Source of the DNA: Siphonodentalium dalli
Taxonomy: Eukaryota > Mollusca > Scaphopoda > Gadilida > Siphonodentaliidae
DNA: 64,000 nt
Assembly: GCA_032622095.1 (NCBI GenBank)
Contig: CP136067.1
Coordinates: 193,898,052 to 193,962,051 of the forward strand
Direction: 5' to 3'
Under the pieces are notes generated by a model. The model made no database searches. It saw only the letters and a list, made by a program, of their open reading frames with translations, and had not been told where the DNA came from. Below, one piece after another: positions 62,501-64,000 of the stretch. Position 1 is the stretch's first letter. Each line of letters starts with the position of its first letter. The position numbers and the translations under genes were made by a program.

Positions 62501-63648
62501 AGGCAATGTAATCATACAAACATAGAACGACACGGTTCGCGAACTATGAGAATGGCACCAACTCGAGAGTGGAATGACGTAAGGGCTTTAAGATGAGAAG
62601 TCGAATTGGAAGACTTAGGGATCCACCAAAGAATTATATATCCAGAAACATACACATACATATACGTCATATTAAAGACATGAACATACACATATATATA
62701 CGCCACGTTAAAGACATGATTTTTTTTTATAGTATAAACAGAAAATGAATTTACACCAGCTATTCCGATCTATATATGTCATAGAATTTATATATAGTAA
62801 TGCTGAAGGGGTCACTCTCACCAAAAAAAAGTGTTGAAGGGTACACGGGGGTTTGTGATCGGCACTAATGCAGTTACTTTATGTGCGTTCCTGAAAGTCT
62901 AGCTCCTATCAGCAGTTCTTTTTCAGTTAATTTTAATTTTCCTTGGCAGAAATGAAAACTAAAAGTCATTTAGAACGAGATTTCAAAACCTGTGTACCCT
63001 TCCGCACATTTTTTTGGTGAGAGTGAACCCTTCAGCTATAGTAATGGTAGTTTAATGTACCAGTTTGGAGAAAAGTTTCCTGCGGGATTAAAATATCCCA
63101 GTCACATGTTAGTGAGTAATTATTTTCAACATCAAAACACGTGGGGTTAGCAAAAAACAAAAACAAAAACGGAAAAAATAAAACCCTTGATGACAGTCAG
63201 TGTGTGTACTCGATAAGCATTGTCACTGAGTCGCGGCTATATTGGAGCCATTCATCCAGCCCCGTTCCGCGGTTTTAGTGCTACAGGTCAAAGTTCTGGA
63301 GTAGCATTCCATATATGGAATTCATGAATATTCAAAAAGCTCCATTTATGGAATGCTACTCCGAAACTTTGACATGTAGCACCAAAAACCACGGATCGGG
63401 GCTGGATGGATCCAACATGGCCGCGACTCAGTGACAAGTCTTATTTTTGTGAACGGAAACACACGGTATTGTTTCCTTCTCAGAACACTGGAAAGTCACT
63501 TCCGGAATTCGTCACCGAGAAAGATGACGTCAACAGCATTTGTAAATACAAAGAGATCGAGGACCAGGGAGTCATGCTGTTTAACGCCGCCGCTAACGGA
63601 CGAGTGGACGTCGTGTCGAAGCTCAACGAGGCTGCATTCAAGGACCAG
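23505..63648 (+). CDS. Multi-exon ankyrin-repeat protein, 3' end outside window
   Basis: Eighteen exons (listed separately) join to about 615 codons from the ATG at 23505 without a stop. Every exon is a multiple of three and every intron is phase 0. Exons at 30854, 33442, 43013, 44599, 46797 and 47454 begin D-G or D-K and continue like ankyrin repeat starts (for example [22 protein letters not shown]). Several end LLERGANVN-like. Alternating exons (24364, 37318, 40508, 44014) encode a partner motif ending in L-N-x-x-x-K. Ankyrin repeats are protein-binding scaffolds; no signal peptide, membrane segment or enzymatic domain is visible, so a cytosolic or adaptor role is inference only. The ATG at 23505 (cgggATGG) is a good start context, but exon 1 is also open upstream to its acceptor, so more 5' exons are possible. 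Exons 17-18 could belong to a separate gene. Confidence 0.75.
23820..24245 (-). mobile_element. 440-bp MITE family, copy 4
   Basis: Inverse orientation to the 22.8-kb copy. It ends with CTGATCGGATTGAGTACC. The left end is truncated. It lies in intron 1 of the ankyrin gene. Confidence 0.8.
24364..24459 (+). CDS. Ankyrin gene exon 2
   Basis: Acceptor tgtttcag, donor gttagt. 96 nt in phase 0. It encodes [20 protein letters not shown] and then [11 protein letters not shown], an ankyrin helix pair of the partner type (AI..GD...V). Confidence 0.8.
24562..24790 (+). pseudogene. LINE fragment (linker between endonuclease and reverse transcriptase)
   Basis: An open frame reads [17 protein letters not shown], then [18 protein letters not shown] and ELYTRKL. 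The PW-x-T-x-G-L-x-x-S-x-K-K-x-x-L-Y pattern is typical of the linker segment of CR1/jockey-like LINEs. Both sides are missing, so it is a relic inside intron 2 of the ankyrin gene. Confidence 0.6.
25486..25587 (+). CDS. Ankyrin gene exon 3
   Basis: Acceptor cattcacag, donor gtgagt. 102 nt in phase 0. It encodes [20 protein letters not shown] and then [14 protein letters not shown]: an ankyrin repeat (PVNFAI..; [11 protein letters not shown]). Confidence 0.85.
25905..26090. mobile_element. Left half of a piggyBac-like MITE
   Basis: TTAA at 25901-25904, then CCCTTTGAGTGCCAGGTCC, followed by the GCCAATGCATTCTCTTA hairpin (25942-26024). The right terminus is missing. Same family as 16932-17322, with ends closer to 39814-40020. 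Confidence 0.75.
26412..26665. mobile_element. Double-palindrome MITE, compact copy 3
   Basis: The two palindromes lie back to back (26429-26540 and 26543-26640) without the usual middle. The outer termini CAAGCCTTGAAATAG and TATTTCAAGGCTTG are inverted, and ATATAT occurs at both outer borders. Confidence 0.8.
26820..27735 (-). pseudogene. LINE 3' fragment with C-terminal zinc-knuckle region
   Basis: On the - strand, a frame near 27345 to 27080 reads [19 protein letters not shown], then [14 protein letters not shown], ending in a stop. The C-x-C..H..C cluster followed by PLY..R is typical of the C-terminus of many non-LTR reverse transcriptases. A stop just upstream of the cluster shows decay. 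Further upstream (27735-27530) an open stretch [20 protein letters not shown] lacks an assignment. An inverted copy of that block is at 27388-27430. Confidence 0.6.
27896..28123 (+). CDS. Probable ankyrin gene exon 4 (76 codons)
   Basis: Acceptor ccctttcag, donor gtcagt, 228 nt in phase 0 on both sides, so it fits the gene without a frame change. It encodes [19 protein letters not shown], an acidic stretch, then [13 protein letters not shown] (ankyrin-like), then a proline-rich linker ending KPSMNR. Base composition is more GC-rich than the flanks. The open frame runs on into an intronic repeat beginning at about 28126. It could instead be a gene fragment carried by that repeat. Confidence 0.5.
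28126..28590 (+). repeat. Two-copy dispersed repeat (partner at 39,000-39,410)
   Basis: ATAGGAATCACTGA..TGGTTTCCCAT, GCCAAATTCACTGAATT, CCATTCCCCCATTAATTCAC and GCACTCGCTCCCCGACT occur in the same order in both copies. The last part can be read [12 protein letters not shown], like the C-terminus of some LINEs, so it may be a LINE 3' remnant. Confidence 0.65.
28884..29012 (+). repeat. Tandem duplication, 63-65-bp unit
   Basis: Two adjacent units contain GAATGATCTGCGCATGC and CACTCAGGGGGTGTTAAACT. It is intronic, with no coding content. Confidence 0.75.
29522..29611 (+). CDS. Ankyrin gene exon 5
   Basis: Acceptor cgttttcag, donor gtagat. 90 nt in phase 0. It encodes [20 protein letters not shown] then [10 protein letters not shown]; the second half ([10 protein letters not shown]) is ankyrin-like. 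Confidence 0.75.
29612..30853. other. Ankyrin gene intron, nothing recognised
   Basis: AT-rich sequence without repeats seen elsewhere in the window. The 77-codon open frame near 29850 has no family resemblance. Confidence 0.5.
30854..30949 (+). CDS. Ankyrin gene exon 6
   Basis: Acceptor ttttttag, donor gtaagt. 96 nt in phase 0. It encodes [20 protein letters not shown] then [12 protein letters not shown]: a complete ankyrin repeat with DG-x-T-x-LH and the G-x-x-VN turn. Confidence 0.9.
31159..32312. mobile_element. hAT-type non-autonomous element, second long copy, opposite orientation
   Basis: It begins CAGGGACGTGGCTAGAGGGT and ends CCCCTGTCTCTG. The flanks gtacaatt (31151-31158) and gtacaatg (32313-32320) match at 7 of 8 positions. 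The interior is the reverse complement of 14607-15844 in outline: TTTCCAACTGATG blocks and two GGGCCGACCATGG..CGG hairpins (about 31520 and 31760), with fewer 59-bp units. Intronic. Confidence 0.85.
32485..33000. repeat. Palindrome plus CAACAGTTC tandem motif
   Basis: Arms 32485-32570 and 32580-32675 pair around the centre AAGGCCGAAGGCCGAGG. Next, 32845-33000 has six or so imperfect units of CAACAGTTCGCTCGG. The central motif is shared with the palindrome at 49738-49882. Confidence 0.7.
33442..33540 (+). CDS. Ankyrin gene exon 7
   Basis: Acceptor ttaattcag, donor gttggt. 99 nt in phase 0. It encodes [20 protein letters not shown] then [13 protein letters not shown], the most canonical ankyrin repeat in the window. 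Confidence 0.95.
34072..34137 (+). CDS. Ankyrin gene exon 8
   Basis: Acceptor tttttag, donor gtaaga. 66 nt in phase 0, encoding [20 protein letters not shown] then FQ: a short ankyrin repeat without the terminal turn, similar in role to exon 16. Confidence 0.85.
34381..34822 (+). mobile_element. 440-bp MITE family, copy 5
   Basis: It starts AAAGGTACTCAATCCGATCA and ends TCGGGTTGAGTACCTTTAA, an intact inverted pair of ends. A CAA run lies inside near 34425. Confidence 0.85.
35172..35381. mobile_element. Palindromic MITE (GTCACTAACTCGCGGCC family), copy 1
   Basis: Ends GTCACTAACTGGCGGCCAT and GGCCGCGAGTTAGTGAC. The interior holds inverted GGTTCCGTGGTTTTA and TACCACGGAACC blocks. Further copies are at 40195-40431 and 63222-63434. 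A 171-codon open frame begins inside and continues into the flank; it shows no family resemblance. Confidence 0.8.
36033..36480. repeat. Copy of the 13.7/55.8-kb repeat
   Basis: GAAATAGTGCCAG, then CTTTACGCGGGCAAACAACG, then an inner palindrome GTTTATAGCGGAATTTAC..GTAAATTGTGCTATAAAC. The same order is found at 55,727-56,110 (+) and, inverted, at 13.7-14.0 kb. Confidence 0.7.
36590..37193. mobile_element. Probable non-autonomous element with repeated AGTCA..TGACTAA motif
   Basis: Outer parts are imperfect inverted repeats (ACTGAGAGAGAAAAGTGGGT versus the complement of ACCTTTTTCTTCAGTG). Inside, nine or so sites of the form (G/A)GTCAnnnTGACTAA lie at 36.61, 36.66, 36.69, 36.99, 37.05, 37.07, 37.09, 37.13 and 37.15 kb. 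No frame codes for a transposase. Confidence 0.55.
37318..37410 (+). CDS. Ankyrin gene exon 9
   Basis: Acceptor ttctttag, donor gtaacg. 93 nt in phase 0. It encodes [20 protein letters not shown] then [11 protein letters not shown]. It shares length and spacing with exon 10 (P......G......L.KR.W....TVVK). Confidence 0.85.
38556..38718. repeat. Near-perfect palindrome, 163 bp
   Basis: Arms of about 78 bp centred on AACCCTTCGGGTT near 38637. Just upstream, a 22-bp unit CAGCTCATAACAACATCGAT is duplicated at 38305-38350. Intronic MITE or foldback. Confidence 0.85.
39000..39410 (+). repeat. Second copy of the 28.1-kb dispersed repeat
   Basis: Same ordered blocks as 28126-28590. The shared frame is broken by a stop (CCCATAGACGACA against CCCATGGACAACA in the other copy). 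Confidence 0.65.
39814..40020. mobile_element. piggyBac-like MITE, full 207-bp perfect-looking palindrome
   Basis: Flanked by TTAA on both sides (39810-39813, 40021-40024). From CCCTTTCAGTGCCAAGTCC to GGACTTGGCACTGAAAGGG the sequence folds on itself completely, centred at GAGCTCAAAGAGCTC. The termini match those of the half copies at 25905 and 49252 and the solo end at 931-949. Confidence 0.95.
40195..40431. mobile_element. Palindromic MITE (GTCACTAACTCGCGGCC family), copy 2
   Basis: Left GTCACTAACTCGCGGCC, right GGCCGCGACCCAGTAA (diverged). The interior carries TTAGTGCTACAGG..AGTAGCATTCCAT and complements. It lies about 80 bp upstream of ankyrin exon 10. Confidence 0.8.
40508..40600 (+). 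CDS. Ankyrin gene exon 10
   Basis: Acceptor cattcag, donor gtacga. 93 nt in phase 0. It encodes [20 protein letters not shown] then [11 protein letters not shown]. It is the same length as exon 9 with matching landmarks, so the two probably arose by duplication. An open frame in a different register begins at 40573 and is a shadow. Confidence 0.7.
40601..43012. other. Ankyrin gene intron; one optional small exon candidate and a LINE tail
   Basis: At 41521-41577 an AG-GT-bounded, phase-0 stretch ([19 protein letters not shown]) could be spliced in, but it would interrupt the usual exon 10 to 11 pairing. At 42465-42500 ATACAAGATACAAG next to AATTTATTG looks like the 3' tail of a - strand LINE. 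Otherwise nothing. Confidence 0.4.
43013..43111 (+). CDS. Ankyrin gene exon 11
   Basis: Acceptor tcgacgtag, donor gtaagt. 99 nt in phase 0. It encodes [20 protein letters not shown] then [13 protein letters not shown]: an ankyrin repeat with a longer inter-helix loop. Confidence 0.9.
43393..43746. mobile_element. Foldback MITE with about 140-bp arms
   Basis: GAATCTCGTTGCATTGGTA..CACACATGCTACGCCATCC..CGTTTTGTTTTGAG on the left is mirrored on the right by CTCAAAACAAAACG..GGCAACGAGATTCG. The 119-codon - strand frame here is produced by the repeat. Intronic. Confidence 0.75.
44014..44106 (+). CDS. Ankyrin gene exon 12
   Basis: Acceptor gttcacag, donor gtacac. 93 nt in phase 0. It encodes [20 protein letters not shown] then [11 protein letters not shown]; same 31-residue pattern as exons 9 and 10. 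Confidence 0.85.
44599..44715 (+). CDS. Ankyrin gene exon 13
   Basis: Acceptor tttttgcag, donor gttggt. 117 nt in phase 0. It encodes [20 protein letters not shown] then [13 protein letters not shown] and a short extension: a textbook ankyrin repeat. Confidence 0.95.
45280..45725. mobile_element. Double-palindrome MITE, copy 4
   Basis: Palindromes at 45300-45405 and 45610-45712, with inverted outer CTGTCATTTGCA and GCAAATGACAGAC. The right end lies about 35 bp from the acceptor of ankyrin exon 14. Confidence 0.75.
45761..45874 (+). CDS. Ankyrin gene exon 14
   Basis: Acceptor after a T-run (ttttttgtag), donor gtaagc. 114 nt in phase 0. It encodes [20 protein letters not shown] then [18 protein letters not shown]: a divergent ankyrin repeat. 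Confidence 0.85.
46716..46774 (+). pseudogene. Decayed copy of ankyrin exon 15 (5' half)
   Basis: Directly after CACAG the sequence GATGGGAATACTG is identical to the start of exon 15, 81 bp downstream. TGATGCTGACTGTA also matches further in. The copy has in-frame TGA and TAA codons. A tandem exon duplication that has lost function. Confidence 0.6.
46797..46904 (+). CDS. Ankyrin gene exon 15
   Basis: Acceptor acacacag, donor gtacgc. 108 nt in phase 0. It encodes [20 protein letters not shown] then [16 protein letters not shown]: an ankyrin repeat with [10 protein letters not shown]. Confidence 0.92.
47454..47522 (+). CDS. Ankyrin gene exon 16
   Basis: Acceptor atttccag, donor gtaagt. 69 nt in phase 0. 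It encodes [20 protein letters not shown] then IHR: a short ankyrin repeat ending at the second helix, like exon 8. Confidence 0.9.
47690..48692. repeat. Partial mariner-type MITE, inverted 440-bp MITE pieces and a palindrome
   Basis: 47690-47793 is the right half of the CAGTAATGCCC family. 47929-48060 and 48665-48692 are ends of the 440-bp MITE family in inverse orientation. Between them is a palindrome, 48341-48532, with arms GGTTTACAAATTT..GCCTAGTTGAAACTGGAA and complement. Confidence 0.6.
48762..48945 (+). repeat. Tandem duplication of an approximately 95-bp T-rich unit
   Basis: Both units contain TTTTGTTTTGTTTTATTTTA, a T/G run, and GCTTAAGCATGCTATAGCGA, followed by TTTAAAAACAAA. Confidence 0.85.
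49136..49252. mobile_element. Right half of a piggyBac-like MITE
   Basis: It carries the GCCAATGCATTCTCTTATAT hairpin, then CGGACCTGGCACTGAAAGGG and TTAA at 49253-49256. Complementary in layout to the left half at 25905-26090. Confidence 0.8.
49738..49882. repeat. Near-perfect palindrome, 145 bp
   Basis: ACAGTTATCGCATTGTTTC on the left is mirrored at the right end; the centre is CCAAGGCCGTAGGCCGAGG. It ends 42 bp before the foldback element and shares its central motif with 32485-32675. Confidence 0.85.
49950..50325 (+). repeat. Left minisatellite arm of the foldback element
   Basis: About 21 imperfect 17-18-bp units alternate CCCATAACTCCGAAG and GTCCGATTCTCCGAAG. A block of about 117 bp is repeated within the array (from CCATAACTCCGAAGGTCC). 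All open frames here are repeat translations. Confidence 0.9.
50581..53831 (+). mobile_element. 5'-truncated LINE with 14-bp target duplication
   Basis: tatcccccacatat occurs directly before (50567-50580) and directly after (53832-53845) the element. The 3' end is a TTATC repeat (53815-53831), the kind of short tandem tail left by many non-LTR retrotransposons. The 5' end starts inside the endonuclease frame, as expected from incomplete target-primed reverse transcription. Confidence 0.95.
50583..53561 (+). pseudogene. LINE ORF2: endonuclease (partial), reverse transcriptase, C-terminal zinc knuckle
   Basis: One reading frame runs from the truncation point to TAA at 53559-53561, broken only by an in-frame TAA at 51246-51248. 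Before the stop: the C-terminal half of an apurinic-like endonuclease ([24 protein letters not shown]). After it: linker, reverse transcriptase motifs in order ([81 protein letters not shown]), then [19 protein letters not shown] near the end. The catalytic FADD is intact. With no N-terminal endonuclease half, it is not an autonomous copy. The motif set suggests a jockey/CR1/I-like group; the exact clade cannot be told by eye. Confidence 0.93.
54043..54234. mobile_element. hAT-like CAGTGGCGG segment in the right arm
   Basis: It begins CAGTGGCGGGCC and ends GGCTTCGCCACTG, 192 bp. The following GACTGTACACTATTTA is the complement of what precedes the left-arm segment, so this belongs to the foldback arm rather than being an independent insertion. 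Confidence 0.65.
54280..54597 (-). repeat. Right minisatellite arm of the foldback element
   Basis: About 18 units of TTCGGAGAATCGGACC and TTCGGAGTTATGGGCC type, the complement of the left array. Unit order differs from the left arm, so the arrays have evolved separately. Confidence 0.9.
54954..55507 (-). CDS. RAN: Ran-like GTPase exon 2
   Basis: Acceptor ttatattgcag, 554 nt. It carries switch I, switch II, NKVD, SAK and the acidic tail. No interruption. Confidence 0.93.
54954..56631 (-). CDS. RAN: Ran-like small GTPase, two exons, complete
   Basis: Exon 1: 56631 to 56538 (ATG, donor gtaagt); exon 2: 55507 to 54954 (acceptor attgcag, stop TAG). They join through a Gly codon to give about 215 residues, the normal size for Ran. 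Seen: P-loop GDGGVGKTT, switch I region with [10 protein letters not shown], switch [12 protein letters not shown] with the catalytic Gln, NKVD and SAKSNY base-binding motifs, and an acidic C-terminal PDDDDDL. Known: Ran carries nuclear import/export and spindle assembly, cycling with RCC1 and RanGAP; it has no lipid anchor, and none is seen here. Odd: changes at usually constant sites (GVGK for GTGK, GAEVH for [13 protein letters not shown] for GGLRDGYY) and only one coding intron, which suggests a Ran paralogue rather than the main gene. It is nested antisense in an ankyrin-gene intron. Confidence 0.92.
55720..56110 (+). repeat. Third copy of the 36.0-kb repeat, in the Ran-like intron
   Basis: GAAATAGTGCCAG.., then ACATCCGGCTTGTCATCTAG, CTTTACGCAGGCAAA and AATAAATAGAATTTACAACT follow the same order as 36,033-36,400. 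Confidence 0.65.
56538..56631 (-). CDS. RAN: Ran-like GTPase exon 1
   Basis: ATG in context acaATGA, 31 codons plus one base, then gtaagt. It encodes [20 protein letters not shown] and the rest of the P-loop. The upstream (higher-coordinate) DNA to about 57.05 kb has no other start. Confidence 0.9.
57358..60590. repeat. Cluster of dispersed GGTAACAGNAGGGAC motifs
   Basis: About a dozen sites matching (G/A)GTAACAG(G/T/C)A(A/G)GGAC in both orientations: 57358-57372(-), about 57693, 57714, 57733, 57907-57921, 57926-57940, 58076-58090, 60003-60017(-), 60185-60220 (a palindromic pair), 60223-60237, 60380, 60572. They occur only in this 3.2-kb stretch. It lies on the 5' side of the Ran-like gene. 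Function unknown: binding sites or transposase subterminal repeats are both possible. Confidence 0.6.
58600..58830 (+). repeat. Fragment of the ATGGCCGCC satellite
   Basis: CATACAAAGAGTAAAATCCA followed by AGATGGCTGCCAGCGGCCAT, then CTCCCATCTAGAGGTGACC, as in the arrays at 10.7 and 21.5 kb. Confidence 0.8.
61291..61380 (+). CDS. Ankyrin gene exon 17
   Basis: Acceptor tttttttcag, donor gttagt. 90 nt in phase 0. It encodes [20 protein letters not shown] then [10 protein letters not shown], which is not ankyrin-like on its own. It is linked by phase and strand to the rest; the 13.8-kb gap from exon 16 leaves room for missed exons or a gene boundary. Confidence 0.65.
61510..61965 (-). mobile_element. 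440-bp MITE family, copy 6
   Basis: Inverse orientation; ends TCTGATCGGATTGAGTACC. The 166-codon - strand frame here is translated repeat. Confidence 0.85.
61966..63221. other. Ankyrin gene intron, nothing recognised
   Basis: AT-rich with TATA-like simple runs (62690-62800). A loose inverted pair, GGTCACTCTCACCAAAAAAA at 62810 and TTTTTTTGGTGAGAGTGAAC at 63008, encloses about 200 bp. Confidence 0.45.
63222..63434. mobile_element. Palindromic MITE (GTCACTAACTCGCGGCC family), copy 3
   Basis: Ends GTCACTGAGTCGCGGC and GCCGCGACTCAGTGAC. It stops about 50 bp before the acceptor of exon 18, so it may sit on that exon's branch-point region. Confidence 0.85.
63484..63648 (+). CDS. Ankyrin gene exon 18 (last in window)
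   Basis: Acceptor ccttctcag, donor gtaata. 165 nt in phase 0. It encodes [20 protein letters not shown], then a segment ending [19 protein letters not shown] and EAAFKDQ. The second half is a clear ankyrin start ([13 protein letters not shown]). No stop: the gene continues past the window. Confidence 0.88.
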
Positions 63649-64000
63649 GTAATAACACGAATACTAATGATCAAGAACAGTTTATACCAAGCATTATTGC
63701 TGACGAATGTAATTAAACTTAATAGCCAATATACCATCCGACAAAATATCGGAAGGAAATAAGGACAACTGAATTAAGTGAAATCCGTAATATAGTCAAC
63801 TGCATTGGAAGAATTTCTAACATAAGAGGTTGAGAAGACTTGTAAACCAGTATCTCGGGTGTGATCTTAGCCTCTTGCATGTTATTGGGCTTAATATCAA
63901 CTTAAACTAACTAGTTAACCAAGGTATACATGCCGCTTAAAACATTTGGCGTGTATCAGGCAATTTTTAAGAACCATTCAATAACACCAACAAAAATCAA

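Overview
This is nuclear DNA of an invertebrate animal, very probably marine. Genes are split by GT-AG introns of several kb, and the introns and spacers are packed with short palindromic transposons, LINE debris, a tRNA-derived SINE and satellites. The protein families (PCTP-type START domain, Ran GTPase, ankyrin repeats) are animal or eukaryotic and do not fix the phylum. I see no operon, CRISPR array or prokaryotic signal.

Layout. (1) 1-6.7 kb: the last four coding exons (+ strand) of a phosphatidylcholine-transfer-protein-like START-domain gene; its 5' part lies before the window. (2) 6.7-23.4 kb: no confident gene. It holds MITEs, an inverted SINE pair, satellites and a 1.24-kb hAT-type non-autonomous element with a perfect 8-bp target duplication. 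(3) 23.5-63.6 kb: one long + strand gene made of many small exons (66-228 nt), every one starting and ending in phase 0. Each encodes about one ankyrin repeat or half a repeat pair. I reconstruct 18 exons, about 615 codons; the 3' end is outside the window. (4) Within its largest intron (47.5-61.3 kb) lie two nested items: a foldback-type element (49,925-54,616) with minisatellite arms, itself split by a 5'-truncated LINE, and a complete two-exon Ran-like GTPase gene on the opposite strand (54,954-56,631).

Working together: the START gene, the ankyrin gene and the Ran-like gene show no functional link beyond proximity. The ankyrin gene looks as if it grew by tandem exon duplication: all exons are symmetric, one pair of exons is clearly related, and a decayed exon copy sits just upstream of an intact one. 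The introns carry many long inverted repeats, so the pre-mRNA should form many double-stranded hairpins.

The most unusual structure is the foldback element. It has tandem-repeat arms of opposite orientation, an 8-bp direct flank (cgttgtga), an imperfect palindrome reaching the centre, and a later LINE insertion with its own 14-bp target duplication. Next are two clusters of short dispersed motifs (GGTAACAG-type at 57.4-60.6 kb, upstream of the Ran-like gene; AGTCA..TGACTAA-type at 36.6-37.2 kb). Exon calls rest on reading frame, splice dinucleotides and family resemblance seen by eye. No alignment or database search was run.
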